From: an uncultured Oscillospiraceae bacterium
GTDB lineage: Bacteria > Bacillota > Clostridia > Oscillospirales > Oscillospiraceae
Length of the DNA: 38,207 nt
Reading direction: 5' to 3'
Assembly: GCA_947632155.1 (NCBI GenBank)
Contig: CANROF010000025.1
Coordinates: 1 to 38,207, forward strand
Below, one piece after another: positions 1 to 8,100 of this stretch (its first letter is position 1; every line of letters starts with the position of its first letter). A model generated the notes under the pieces. The model was not told where the DNA came from and made no database searches. It worked only from the letters and a program-made list of their open reading frames with translations. Both the position numbers and the translations under genes were made by a program.

Positions 1-17
1 TTGTGCGACAAAAGGGA

Positions 18-48
18 TTTTTTCCAAGGCACATGTCCTTGGAAAAAA
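18..48. terminator. Perfect 12-bp hairpin with A/T flanks
   Basis: Arms 18-29 and 37-48 are exact reverse complements (TTTTTTCCAAGG and its complement) around a 7-nt loop. The T-rich and A-rich arm ends make this a possible bidirectional intrinsic terminator between the kinase-like gene and whatever lies left of the window. Confidence 0.5.
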
Positions 49-76
49 TATTGAAATTGAGTTTTTTGACAAACTG

Positions 77-99
77 AGGGCGGGCAAAAAGCCCGCCCT
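77..99 (-). terminator. Intrinsic terminator of the cytidylate-kinase-like gene
   Basis: A 9-bp perfect GC-rich stem (77-85 with 91-99) and a 5-nt loop lie 13 bp past the stop codon of the minus-strand gene. The U tract on the minus strand is weak, so the 18-48 hairpin may complete termination. Confidence 0.6.
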
Positions 100-111
100 G
101 AAATTTGAGAG

Positions 112-738
112 CTAATCGAGCCTTCCGGCGCGCTTGAGGTACTCCATGACGATCTCCACCGCGCCGTCGGGGCCCACCTTGGTGGTGTTTATGGAGAGGT
201 CGTGGGCAAATACGTATCCCCAAGTCTCTCCGGTGAAGTTTTTGTAGTAGTTGGAGCGGCTGCGGTCCAGCTTGCGAAGCTGCTGCTCCGCGCCCTTGTC
301 GTCCAGCTTGTACTCGGCCTTGCACTGTTCCAGCCTGTCGGCGTGCTCGGCGTAGAGGAACACCTTTACGCAGTCCGGGTCGTCCCGGAGGAGGTAGTCC
401 GAGCAGCGCCCGATGATCACGGAGCTTCCCTTTTTGGCGATCTCCTGAATGGCGTTGGCCTGGGCGTTGAAGGCGGTGTAGCTCATGGGTACGTCGGTGT
501 AGCTGTGGTGGAAGCCGTGCATATTGTACGCGCCGGAGGCCAGGTTGAAGAGGAACGAGCCGGTGACGTTCTCCTCAAGCTTCCCGATGTAGTCCGGCGA
601 CAGGCCGCTGCGCTCACTGGCAAGGTCGATGATCTTCTTGTCGAACATCGGCACGCCCAGCATCGCGGCCAGCTTCGCGCCCACGGTGGTACCGTGCGCG
701 CCGTAGGTCCGGCTGATGGCGACTATGGTTTTTTTCAT
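112..738 (-). CDS. Cytidylate kinase-like family protein
   Basis: 208 aa. The N-terminus (MKKTIVAISRTYGAHGTTVG) has the shape of the P-loop segment of the Cytidylate_kin2 family, in which a G-x-x-G-x-T/S-rich loop follows a hydrophobic strand. A downstream DxxIIDLASERSGLS segment is also typical. Family members are annotated as nucleoside-monophosphate kinases, but substrates are mostly unproven; this is not the canonical Cmk. The start is supported by a GGGGG-type ribosome binding site just upstream of ATG. It appears monocistronic, with its own promoter at 805-833. The family assignment is fairly sure; the exact reaction is not. Confidence 0.8.
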   Translation of the reverse strand: MKKTIVAISRTYGAHGTTVGAKLAAMLGVPMFDKKIIDLASERSGLSPDYIGKLEENVTGSFLFNLASGAYNMHGFHHSYTDVPMSYTAFNAQANAIQEIAKKGSSVIIGRCSDYLLRDDPDCVKVFLYAEHADRLEQCKAEYKLDDKGAEQQLRKLDRSRSNYYKNFTGETWGYVFAHDLSINTTKVGPDGAVEIVMEYLKRAGRLD

Positions 739-782
739 ATTCTGACCCCCTTTTTTGGTCCGTCGGTCGAGCTTTGAACGGA

Positions 783-799
783 AAAGCCCCAGGGGCTTT
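783..799 (-). terminator. Short GC hairpin between operons
   Basis: The arms AAAGCCC and GGGCTTT form a near-perfect 17-nt palindrome. It lies 72 bp past the anti-sigma-like gene stop and at the predicted transcription start of the kinase-like gene. It could terminate the sigma operon or form the 5' end of the next transcript. Confidence 0.35.
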
Positions 800-804
800 A
801 GATA

Positions 805-833
805 AATATACCATATTGAGCCAGATTTTTCAA
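805..833 (-). promoter_or_regulatory. Sigma-A-type promoter for the cytidylate-kinase-like gene
   Basis: Read on the minus strand: TTGAAA (833-828), a 17-nt spacer, then TATATT (810-805). It points to the ATG at 738, leaving a leader of about 60 nt. Confidence 0.55.
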
Positions 834-870
834 CTGAAAATTCACGAACTTTCCGTTTGCCGCGGATGCG

Positions 871-2064
871 TCATTCGGGGACGGCGGCGCCGCCGTCAGA
901 GAGCGTGCCCTTGGACAAATTGTACGCGCCCACAACGAGGCCGCCCGCCTCAACGTCAATGGCGCCGGTGAAGGATACAACCACCAGATCGCCGATACCG
1001 ATCTTCCGAAAATCAATACAGCGGCTTATGCGAAGATCGTCCGTCGGGATCCTGAAGGTCATTCCATCGGCTCTGTCCCGGCACAGCACAGAGTCATCGA
1101 CCAAGATGTAACCGTCCGATATATCCGTGACCGTTCCGGCGAGGGTGTTGGTATAGGGCTCGAAAGGTATCTCGGTCCCGTTCCGGACCGCGTATGAGAT
1201 GATGCTTTCGGCGGCCTCCTCGCCGATGCGGAACGAGTACGCGTAGTTGAAAATATTCGTGCTTATATACCCGTCGCCGGATACATAGAACACCCGCTTG
1301 TACACGCCCAGCGCGTCGGAGGTCACCGTAAAGCCGATATAGTCCCCCTCCCCGCGGCTCCACGCCTCATCCGGGACGCATTCCGCGTCCCGGCAGCCGT
1401 TCAGGACCTCCCAAATAGCGGCGTCATCGCCGATCGTAAAATACCCAGTCTCTTTAAGTCCCTTGTACGTGCCAAACCGGTCAAAACGGAGGACATCGGC
1501 AAGGTCGTACACATCCAGCGCCTCCCCGAAGGTCTTCGGCGGGTCTGATTCTTTCCGGACAAATGTATAATAGCCGTCCTCCAGCTTGACGGCCACGACG
1601 CGCCCGGCGCAGATGCCGCCGCTTTCAAAAACCTCGGCCCGCAGGCGATTCGTTTCCTCCGTATAGGAATCGTATCCCTCCACATCGTACACCCCCAGGG
1701 CCTTTCCGGTGAGGGAGCCGTCAACGGCTCTGCCGGTGGAGACGTATTCCCTGCCGTCCAGCGTTAAAGACGTATACCGCTCCGCGGGCGTCTTATATTC
1801 CCAGGGCCACTCGATCTCCGCCTCGTCGCCGCCTATGATACGGGCCCGTCCGTATTCCCGCCGGACCCCGCCAATAAGGACCGGAGACGCGTCCCCCGCT
1901 CTGTAAATCGCGATGCCGGCCGCAAGAAGCAGCGCAAGGCACGCCGCCGCGGCGGCCAATTTCACCCAAACGGGCCTCCGGCCCCTTTTCGCGCCGGGGG
2001 CGGCGTCCACGATGTACCTGTCGTCCAGCTCGCCGATGATGTACAAAAGACGTTTATTGTTCAT
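871..2064 (-). CDS. Membrane-anchored sigma-factor partner (putative anti-sigma factor)
   Basis: 397 aa. A basic cytoplasmic N-terminus of about 33 residues (with GAKRGRRPVW) precedes one hydrophobic segment at about residues 34-54 (KLAAAAACLALLLAAGIAIY). A long extracytoplasmic region without a recognised domain follows. The start codon overlaps the stop of the upstream ECF sigma gene by 4 bp (ATGA). That arrangement and the single-span topology are the standard layout of an ECF sigma factor with a membrane anti-sigma. The short N-terminal domain is not recognisably a ZAS zinc anti-sigma domain. The anti-sigma role is inferred from context only. Confidence 0.6.
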   Translation of the reverse strand: MNNKRLLYIIGELDDRYIVDAAPGAKRGRRPVWVKLAAAAACLALLLAAGIAIYRAGDASPVLIGGVRREYGRARIIGGDEAEIEWPWEYKTPAERYTSLTLDGREYVSTGRAVDGSLTGKALGVYDVEGYDSYTEETNRLRAEVFESGGICAGRVVAVKLEDGYYTFVRKESDPPKTFGEALDVYDLADVLRFDRFGTYKGLKETGYFTIGDDAAIWEVLNGCRDAECVPDEAWSRGEGDYIGFTVTSDALGVYKRVFYVSGDGYISTNIFNYAYSFRIGEEAAESIISYAVRNGTEIPFEPYTNTLAGTVTDISDGYILVDDSVLCRDRADGMTFRIPTDDLRISRCIDFRKIGIGDLVVVSFTGAIDVEAGGLVVGAYNLSKGTLSDGGAAVPE

Positions 2065-2621
2065 ACTCTGATGTCCTCCTTCTCCAGCATAGTCTTCAGC
2101 TTCTTTCTGGCTCGAAAAAGAGTGACCGCCACCTGGTTCTCCGTAAGGCCATATTGCTTCGCGATCTCCCCCACGGAACTCATGTACCAGTAGCGGCGGA
2201 CGAATATCCTCCGCGTCTCATCCGGGAGCCGGCGGAGAAAGCGGCGGAGAATATCCCTTATGACCATATCCTCCACCGCGCTCTCGGCGCTTTCCCCATC
2301 GGGAACGCACTCGGCGAGCTCATCGAGGACCATGGGGATCTGCCCCGCGCCGCGCCTTTCCGCGGAGAGCTTCTCCCACCTGTTCAGGGACAAATTCCGG
2401 GTGATTTTCCCAAGGAACGTTTGCAGTCTCCTGGGGCGGTGCGGAGGGATGGCGTTCCACGCCCGCAGATACGTGTCGTTTACGCACTCCTCCGCATCCT
2501 GGTCGCTGCGCAAAATGGAGTACGCGACATAGTGGCAGTATCTCCCGTATTTTCTGGAGGTTTCCGTTATCGCCTGCTCCGACCGGTCCAAATAGAGCTC
2601 TATGATCTTGCCGTCATCCAT
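2061..2621 (-). CDS. RNA polymerase sigma factor, ECF/sigma-70 family
   Basis: 186 aa. Region 2 lies at about residues 10-75 (SILRSDQDAEECVNDTYLRAWNAI, given here only as landmark; DAEECVND is the typical core). Region 4 lies at about residues 120-180 with the helix-turn-helix MSSVGEIAKQYGLTENQV. A linker of about 40 residues separates them, as in ECF factors. The ribosome binding site AGGGTGAGGAT precedes the ATG. It is translationally coupled to the membrane protein downstream. It probably directs transcription in response to a cell-surface signal; the regulon is unknown. Confidence 0.9.
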   Translation of the reverse strand: MDDGKIIELYLDRSEQAITETSRKYGRYCHYVAYSILRSDQDAEECVNDTYLRAWNAIPPHRPRRLQTFLGKITRNLSLNRWEKLSAERRGAGQIPMVLDELAECVPDGESAESAVEDMVIRDILRRFLRRLPDETRRIFVRRYWYMSSVGEIAKQYGLTENQVAVTLFRARKKLKTMLEKEDIRV

Positions 2622-2785
2622 ATCCTCACCCTTTCCGATTTTCGTAAAGGCCTTTCACCCCAATACACCGGTTTCGCCCCTGGTCCATTACACATTTTAA
2701 AGCTTTTTTCGTATCGTTCGCTCCGCATTTTTTACGGAAAAACGGCGCCCTTCCCCCGAACGGACCTCTCCCCGTCAAAAAAGCC

Positions 2786-2814
2786 TTTACTTTTTTATAA
2801 AAAGCTGATAAAAT
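2786..2814 (+). promoter_or_regulatory. Promoter of the DUF1015 gene
   Basis: TTTACT (2786-2791), a 17-nt spacer and TAAAAT (2809-2814) lie 32 bp before the ATG at 2847. Confidence 0.55.
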
Positions 2815-2846
2815 GCAAGGAAAAACCCTTGAAAGGAAGAGAACGC

Positions 2847-4064
2847 ATGTCAGAAGCGGCATTCAGGAGAGCCGATATACTCATCCCCCGCACCGGGGAC
2901 ATGGAGGACTGGAGCGTCATCGCCTGCGACCAGTTCACCTCGGAGCCCGCGTACTGGGACCGGGTGGATGCCCGCGCCGCGGGGAAGCTCTCCACCTATC
3001 ATATGATTCTCCCGGAGGCGTATCTGGGGAACATCTCCCCCCTGGAGATGGCCGACACGGCCAACGCCGCCATGCGCCGGTGCCTGGAGGCCAATGTCTT
3101 TGAGGAGCTGCCGGCGTCCTACGTGTATGTGGAGCGCCATGTCACCGGAGGCATACGCCGGGGATTGGTGGGGGCGCTGGACCTGGACGCCTACGACTAC
3201 TCCCCCCAGTCCCGCTCCCCCGTCCGGGCCAGCGAACGGACCGTGGCGGACAGGCTCCCGCCCAGGATGAAAATAAGGGAGAACGCGCCCCTGGAGCTCC
3301 CGCACATCATGGTGCTCATCGACGACCCGGACAGGAGCATTGTGGAGCCGCTGGGGGCCCGCACCCATTCCATGCGCAAGCTCTATGACTTTGACCTCAT
3401 GGAGGGCGGCGGGCACATCGCGGGCTGGCAGCTCTCCGGCGCGGACGCGGACGCCGTGGACGCGGCCTTTGAAAAGCTCGCCCGGCGGGAGGTCCAGATC
3501 GTCATCGGCGACGGCAACCACTCCCTGGCGGCGGCAAAGGAGCTGTGGAACAGGCTGAAAGCCGCTCTGACGCCGGAGGAGGCCGCCGTCCACCCCGCGC
3601 GCTACGCCTTAGTGGAGCTCAACAACGTCTACGACCCGGGCATCGCCTTCGAGCCCATCCACCGGGCGGTCTTTGGGGTGGACCCGGATAAGCTGCTGGA
3701 GGTGCTGAAGGAAAAGCTGGTCATCCCCGACGGGCGGGAGATCCAATACGCCGTGGGCGGCGAGGTCCGGGGGACGCTCAGGATCCGGGGCCGCAGCTTC
3801 GGCGGGATGATCGAGATCCTTGAGAGCTCCCTGGAGGAGTACGCCGCCATGTCCGACGGCGGCGACGTGGACTACATCCACGACGAGGAGTCCCTTTTGA
3901 AGCTCACCCAGGAGCCGGGCACCGTGGGCTTCCTGCTCCCGGCCATGGACAAATCGGACCTCTTCCGCACCGTCATCGCCGACGGCGTCTTCCCCAAAAA
4001 AAGCTTCTCCATCGGCCACGCAAGGGACAAGCGGTATTACCTGGAGTGCCGGAAGATAAAATAA
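2847..4064 (+). CDS. DUF1015 family protein
   Basis: 405 aa. The start MSEAAFRRADILIPR is preceded by AAAGGAAG. A longer open frame extends back to 2154, but that part is antisense to the sigma gene and upstream of the promoter, so it is rejected. DUF1015 hallmarks are visible: the N-terminal VIACDQFTSEP segment and the highly conserved GDGNHSLAAAK motif at about residue 221, plus a C-terminal GTVGFLLPAMD. The molecular function of the family is unknown; in other genomes members often lie near serine biosynthesis genes, but none is nearby here. It is monocistronic, ended by the strong terminator at 4102-4147. Confidence 0.88.
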   Translation: MSEAAFRRADILIPRTGDMEDWSVIACDQFTSEPAYWDRVDARAAGKLSTYHMILPEAYLGNISPLEMADTANAAMRRCLEANVFEELPASYVYVERHVTGGIRRGLVGALDLDAYDYSPQSRSPVRASERTVADRLPPRMKIRENAPLELPHIMVLIDDPDRSIVEPLGARTHSMRKLYDFDLMEGGGHIAGWQLSGADADAVDAAFEKLARREVQIVIGDGNHSLAAAKELWNRLKAALTPEEAAVHPARYALVELNNVYDPGIAFEPIHRAVFGVDPDKLLEVLKEKLVIPDGREIQYAVGGEVRGTLRIRGRSFGGMIEILESSLEEYAAMSDGGDVDYIHDEESLLKLTQEPGTVGFLLPAMDKSDLFRTVIADGVFPKKSFSIGHARDKRYYLECRKIK

Positions 4065-4101
4065 TTCTGTCCTCCAATAAAAAGTATACGATCTTCTATA
4101 A

Positions 4102-4147
4102 AAAGGGCTGTGAAAAAGAGCGTTTTTCACAGCCCTTTCGTTTTTTT
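4102..4147 (+). terminator. Strong intrinsic terminator
   Basis: A perfect 16-bp stem (4102-4117 with 4123-4138), a 5-nt loop, then CG and seven T residues. It ends the DUF1015 transcript. Confidence 0.9.
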
Positions 4148-4173
4148 AATACGGCTGAAAAGCGGCGGCCTTG

Positions 4174-4202
4174 TTGACACGGGGGGAAAAGCGGAGTAAA
4201 AT
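4174..4202 (+). promoter_or_regulatory. Sigma-A promoter of the esterase-transporter operon
   Basis: A consensus TTGACA (4174-4179), a 17-nt spacer and TAAAAT (4197-4202). The predicted transcription start (~4209) coincides with a first ATG at 4209, which argues that translation starts at 4230 instead. Confidence 0.75.
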
Positions 4203-4229
4203 CAAGGCATGAAACCGGGAGGCGGAGAT

Positions 4230-5132
4230 ATGAAAAAGGAAATGATGCTGAATATGGCCATGAAGGCGCGGGCGGAGATGAAGGCCAGCGACGACAGGCG
4301 CGACGCCGGACTGCCCGTAAGCCCCGGGGACATTGTACGGTACGACCACATCCCCTACGGCCCGGACGGGACATGGCAGATACTGGACGTCTACCGCCCC
4401 GCCAGGGCCGGGGACGCGGCGCTGCCGGTCATCGTCAACGTCCACGGCGGCGGCTGGATCTACGGCACCAAGGAGACTTATCAGTTTTACTGCATGGACC
4501 TTGCCCGCCGCGGCTTCGCGGTGGTGAATTTTACATACCGCCTGGCCCCGGAGACGCCCTTCCCCGGGAGCCTGGAGGACACCTGCCGCGTCTTTGGCTG
4601 GGTCCTGGAGAACGCGGAAAAGTACGGCTTTGACAAGGAGAACGTCTTTGCCGTGGGGGATTCCGCCGGCGGGCACCTTCTGGCGCTGTTCTGCGAGCTG
4701 TGCTCCGACCCCGAATTTGCCGGGAGCTGGGACTTCGCCGCCCCCGGGGGCTTCGTCCCCCGGGCCGTGGCCTTGAACTGCGGCTCATATCACCACGAGC
4801 GCGCCGCCGGGAGCCGGGACCTTCTGCTGGCGGTGATGCCCCAGGTCACGGATAAGTCCGTGGAGGCCGTGGACGCCACGCGCCACGTGACGGCGGATTT
4901 TCCCCCGACGTTCCTCATGACCTGCAACGACGATTTCCTCAAGGACGACGCCCTGCGGATGGCGCGGAGCCTCATGGACGCCTCCGTGCCCTTTGCGCTC
5001 CGCTTTTACGGCGACAAGGGCACGCGGCTGGGCCACGTCTTCCACTGCAACACCCGCCTTCCCGAGGCCGGCGCGTGCAACGACGACGAGTGCGCCTTTT
5101 TCAGGGCGTACCTGCGGGAGGGCCTGAAATGA
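4230..5132 (+). CDS. Alpha/beta hydrolase (acetyl-esterase/HSL family)
   Basis: 300 aa. The oxyanion motif HGGGW lies at about residues 71-75 and the nucleophile elbow GDSAGG near residue 143. A putative acid sits in a C-terminal NDDF segment, and the catalytic His is probably in GHVFH at about residue 268. This is the layout of hormone-sensitive-lipase-type esterases acting on short acyl esters. The start at 4230 has GGGAGGCGGAG immediately upstream; an in-frame ATG at 4209 would sit at the transcription start. The stop overlaps the next gene's ATG (ATGA), so esterase and AEC transporter are co-translated. The substrate is unknown; export or import of a carboxylate product is conceivable. 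Confidence 0.88.
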   Translation: MKKEMMLNMAMKARAEMKASDDRRDAGLPVSPGDIVRYDHIPYGPDGTWQILDVYRPARAGDAALPVIVNVHGGGWIYGTKETYQFYCMDLARRGFAVVNFTYRLAPETPFPGSLEDTCRVFGWVLENAEKYGFDKENVFAVGDSAGGHLLALFCELCSDPEFAGSWDFAAPGGFVPRAVALNCGSYHHERAAGSRDLLLAVMPQVTDKSVEAVDATRHVTADFPPTFLMTCNDDFLKDDALRMARSLMDASVPFALRFYGDKGTRLGHVFHCNTRLPEAGACNDDECAFFRAYLREGLK

Positions 5133-6067
5133 GCGGCTTCACTCTGGCCTTCAACGTGGTGGAGCCCCTGGTCATCTACATGGCCATCGGCGTCCTGGCG
5201 CGCAGGCTCAAGATCATGGGCGAGGAGACGCTGAAGGAGGTCAACACCTTCATCTTCAAGGTCCTCATCTCCCTCCAGCTCTTTTTCGACATCTACTACG
5301 CGGATCTGAGCTCCGCTTTGGACCCCAAGCTCTTTATCCTCACCGGGGCACTCATCACGCTGGCCTTTGTGACGGCCTTCGTCCTGTGCAAAAGGGCCAT
5401 CCCCGACCGCTCCGACGCCGCCACGGTGGCCCAAGGCATCTACCGCTCCAACTACGTGCTCTTCGGAACGGTGATCAGCTCCTCCCTGGCGGGGGAGTCG
5501 GGCCTGGCGGTGACGGCGGCGCTGTCCATCGTCGTGGTGCCGCTGCTCAACATCCTGGCGGTCATAGATTTTGAGGCCTCCCGCGGCGGGAAGATCAACA
5601 TAAAGCGCACGCTCCTCCAGATCGTCAAAAACCCGCTGGTCCTCGCGGGGCTGCTGGGCGCCGCGGTCAACGCCTCGGGCTTACGGATACCGGAGCTCAT
5701 CGCCGAGCCCCTCAACACCATCGGCGACGTGGCGTCGCCCCTGGCGCTGGTGGTGCTGGGCGGGATGCTCTCGGTGAAGAGCATCGTCAGCCACCGCGGG
5801 CAGCTCATCGCCGCCATCGTGGGCAAGCTGGTCATCGTGCCGCTGGTGTGCCTGTCCGTAATGATAGCCCTGGGCTTCCGGGGCGACGCGCTGGTGGCGC
5901 TGCTGGCGGTATTCGCCTCCCCCACCGCCGTGGCCTCCTCCCCCATGGCCCAGACCATGGGCGGCAACGCGCGCCTGGCCGGGGAGATCGTCGCCCTGAC
6001 CACGGCCTTCAGCATCCTCACGGTGTTCCTCTTCATCGCGGCCCTCTCCGGCCTCGGCCTTCTGTGA
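5129..6067 (+). CDS. AEC (auxin efflux carrier) family transporter
   Basis: 312 aa, almost entirely hydrophobic with about 9-10 predicted membrane helices in two halves separated by a polar loop (about residues 145-170, SRGGKINIKRTLLQIVKNP). Features such as VLGGMLSV in the middle and ASPTAVASSPMAQTMGG near the C-terminus fit the AEC/membrane transport protein family, which moves carboxylates such as malate. The start overlaps the esterase stop by 4 bp, and the longer frame upstream lies inside the esterase gene. The shared bidirectional terminator at 6086-6122 follows. Confidence 0.88.
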   Translation: MSGFTLAFNVVEPLVIYMAIGVLARRLKIMGEETLKEVNTFIFKVLISLQLFFDIYYADLSSALDPKLFILTGALITLAFVTAFVLCKRAIPDRSDAATVAQGIYRSNYVLFGTVISSSLAGESGLAVTAALSIVVVPLLNILAVIDFEASRGGKINIKRTLLQIVKNPLVLAGLLGAAVNASGLRIPELIAEPLNTIGDVASPLALVVLGGMLSVKSIVSHRGQLIAAIVGKLVIVPLVCLSVMIALGFRGDALVALLAVFASPTAVASSPMAQTMGGNARLAGEIVALTTAFSILTVFLFIAALSGLGLL

Positions 6068-6085
6068 CCGCGCCGCCGGCAAAAA

Positions 6086-6122
6086 AACGCTCCCGGAGGC
6101 CGTAAAAGGCTCCGGGAGCGTT
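6086..6122. terminator. Bidirectional terminator between convergent operons
   Basis: A 13-bp stem AACGCTCCCGGAG / CTCCGGGAGCGTT with an inner CC/GG pair. A runs precede it and TTCTTATTTT follows, so it can serve both the plus-strand transporter and the minus-strand ohrR-like gene. Confidence 0.85.
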
Positions 6123-6128
6123 CTTATT

Positions 6129-6572
6129 TTATTCCTCCGGTACGCTGCTCAGTATCTTGTACAGAAGCTCATAGAGGCTGACGGACTCGTCATGTGTGAG
6201 CGGCGTGCAGTCGGTCATTTGCTCCGGAATCTCGAGGGCCCTCTCCCTGAGCTCCTCGCCGGCGGGCGTTATGGACACGATAAGGTTCCGCTCGTCCCTC
6301 TCGGACCTGGCTCTCGACACAAGGCCCTTCTGCTCCATTTTCTTCAAAAGCGGCGTCAGCGTGCCGGAATCCAGGTAAAGGCAGTCCCCAAGCTCCTTTA
6401 CGTTCACCTGCTTGCGCTCCCACAGCACCATCATGGTGATGTACTGCGTGTAGGTGAGGCCCAGCTTGTCCAGATACGGCTTATACCGTTTGATCACCTC
6501 GCGCGAGCAGGCGTAAAGCGGAAAACACAGTTGGTTTTCCAGCTTCAGTACGTCGTATTTCTTTTCTTCCAT
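6129..6572 (-). CDS. ohrR: MarR-family regulator, OhrR type (organic-peroxide sensing)
   Basis: 147 aa. The N-terminus LKLENQLCFPLYACSREV closely matches OhrR proteins, including the redox-sensing Cys (here C16) in the LCF motif; a second Cys is at C22. The winged helix-turn-helix runs through LTYTQYITMMVLWE, then LYLDSGTLTPLLKKME and the wing RSERDERN. In known OhrR proteins the reactive Cys is oxidised by organic hydroperoxides, which releases DNA. No ohrA peroxidase gene is adjacent, so the target is unclear; the protein may regulate itself or the neighbouring ChrA pair. The ATG is preceded by GGAGGAAAG. Confidence 0.87.
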   Translation of the reverse strand: MEEKKYDVLKLENQLCFPLYACSREVIKRYKPYLDKLGLTYTQYITMMVLWERKQVNVKELGDCLYLDSGTLTPLLKKMEQKGLVSRARSERDERNLIVSITPAGEELRERALEIPEQMTDCTPLTHDESVSLYELLYKILSSVPEE

Positions 6573-6657
6573 GTCTTTCCTCCATCATTAGCTTTTTATA
6601 AGTATGCCCCTCTCCGAAAAAGGGCCAGCCGACAGGGCTCAGGTCCACTAAAGCAAT

Positions 6658-6686
6658 ATTATACAACAAAAAAGCAATAATTGCAA
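6658..6686 (-). promoter_or_regulatory. ohrR promoter with overlapping palindromic operator
   Basis: Minus strand: TTGCAA (6686-6681), a 17-nt spacer, TATAAT (6663-6658). A perfect palindrome GCAATAATTGC at 6674-6684 overlaps the -35 element, and TAGCA-N5-TGCTA lies at 6706-6720. The palindrome is a candidate autoregulatory operator. Confidence 0.7.
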
Positions 6687-6771
6687 TAGGAAAAATGCCA
6701 TTTATTAGCATTGAGTGCTATATGCTATACACCTATTTGCTGTTTTGTCATGAGATTTTATTAAACCTTGT

Positions 6772-7374
6772 TCAGGCGCCCGCGAATTTGAAGACGATCC
6801 CGGCGACGGCCGAAATTCCGATAAAGAGGATGGGGTGGAGCTTTTTGAGCTTCTTCTGCTGCATACAGGCGAAAACCAGCGCCGCCAGCGCCACGGAGGG
6901 CCACGAGACGCTTTTGGCAATGTCGAACCCGCCGGAGCCCAGATGCAGGAGCACATTTTTCGCTACGCTGAGCCCCGCCGCGGCGATGAGGGCCGTGGAC
7001 GCCGGCCGCAGGCCCTTAAAGGCGGAGTCCACGAGCTTCGAATCCCGAAAGCGCTGCAAAAACCCGGCGATGATGAGAATGATGACGATGGAGGGCGTGA
7101 TGAGCCCCAGGGTGGCGATGACCGCCCCGGGTATGGAGGCGATGTGGAAGCCCACGTAGGTGGCCATATTGACGCCCATGGGCCCGGGCGTGGACTCGCT
7201 GACGGCGATCATCGTGGTGAGGTCCGCGTCGGTAAACCACCCGGTGGAGGCACCCATATCCCGCAAAAACGGTATGGTGGCCAGTCCCCCGCCCACGGCA
7301 AAGAGGCCGGTCTTGAAAAACTCATAGAAGAGCCGCAAAAGCGTGATGATTTGGAGATTCATGAGCGTGTTCAT
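6772..7374 (-). CDS. chrA: Chromate transporter, ChrA second half (short-chain CHR)
   Basis: 200 aa. A CHR domain with the conserved TGLFAVGGGLATIPFL, AVSESTPGPMGVNMATYVG and HPILFIGISAVAGI segments and about 5-6 membrane helices. The start chosen is MNTLMNL at 7374, whose ATG overlaps the TGA of the upstream half (ATGA). The pair mimics the two halves of a full-length ChrA, and known short-chain CHR pairs function as heteromers. Named for chromate efflux, but many family members may move other oxyanions. Confidence 0.9.
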   Translation of the reverse strand: MNTLMNLQIITLLRLFYEFFKTGLFAVGGGLATIPFLRDMGASTGWFTDADLTTMIAVSESTPGPMGVNMATYVGFHIASIPGAVIATLGLITPSIVIILIIAGFLQRFRDSKLVDSAFKGLRPASTALIAAAGLSVAKNVLLHLGSGGFDIAKSVSWPSVALAALVFACMQQKKLKKLHPILFIGISAVAGIVFKFAGA

Positions 7375-7967
7375 TTGCCGCCCCCCTTTCCGCCCCGGGG
7401 CATCCACAGGAGGACGCCCGCCACGCCGGCGCACACGATGAGTATGGCCGGCGACAGGACCGTATCCAGAGTCCTCCCCCACCAGGTCCCCGGGAAAGAA
7501 ACAAACGTCCCCGCGGCGGCCAGGACCAGGACCGTGAGGAAGATGATGACGCTGGGCCTGTTTTTCAGCGTAGTTTTCCCCAGACGCAGGACGCTGGAGG
7601 CTATCAGCGCGATGACGCAGGCGTTCACCCCGGCCAGGGCGTTTTTCACCGCCGGAATGTCCGCGAAATTCGTCAAAAACGCCGCGATGACGGTTATGAT
7701 GAGTATCGACGGGAACACCACGCCCAGTGTGGCGATGATGCCGCCCAAGATTCCCTTGTGCTTGCGACCGATGAAAGTGGCGGTGTTCACCGCGATGATT
7801 CCCGGCGTACACTGGCCGATGGCGAAGTAGTCCGTCAGCTCCTCGTCCGTGGCCCAGTGATTTTTCTCCACGATCTCCCGCTGGAGTATGGGGAGCATGG
7901 CGTATCCCCCGCCGAAGGTCATGACGCCGATCTTGGCGAAGGTGAGAAACATTTTCAACAGCTCCAT
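7371..7967 (-). CDS. chrA: Chromate transporter, ChrA first half (short-chain CHR)
   Basis: 198 aa. CHR signature near the N-terminus (FAKIGVMTFGGGYAMLPIL), then the AIGQCTPGIIAVNTATFIG motif, and about 5-6 membrane helices. It is followed with 4-bp overlap by the second half. The ribosome binding site GGGAGGG precedes the ATG. The upstream region holds an inverted repeat AATTCCG/CGGAATT near 7988-8009 but no obvious -35/-10 pair. Confidence 0.9.
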   Translation of the reverse strand: MELLKMFLTFAKIGVMTFGGGYAMLPILQREIVEKNHWATDEELTDYFAIGQCTPGIIAVNTATFIGRKHKGILGGIIATLGVVFPSILIITVIAAFLTNFADIPAVKNALAGVNACVIALIASSVLRLGKTTLKNRPSVIIFLTVLVLAAAGTFVSFPGTWWGRTLDTVLSPAILIVCAGVAGVLLWMPRGGKGGGK

Positions 7968-8040
7968 AAAACCCTCCCGCGCCGCTAATTCCGAAGCGGC
8001 GGAATTTTTTATGTAAATTCAGGTAATTTGCCCTATGGCC

Positions 8041-8069
8041 TTGATATGTTCTCCCATATGATGTAGAAT
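8041..8069 (+). promoter_or_regulatory. Promoter of the SLH-domain protein gene
   Basis: TTGATA (8041-8046), a 17-nt spacer, TAGAAT (8064-8069). AGGAGG (8091-8096) precedes the ATG at 8101. Confidence 0.6.
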
Positions 8070-8100
8070 TATGTCAACTTAACACCACACAGGAGGACCT

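Noticed and set aside
2154-2846. 231-codon upstream extension of the DUF1015 reading frame
   Set aside because: It is antisense to the sigma factor gene and upstream of a good promoter; the ATG at 2847 has a ribosome binding site and matches the family's N-terminus.
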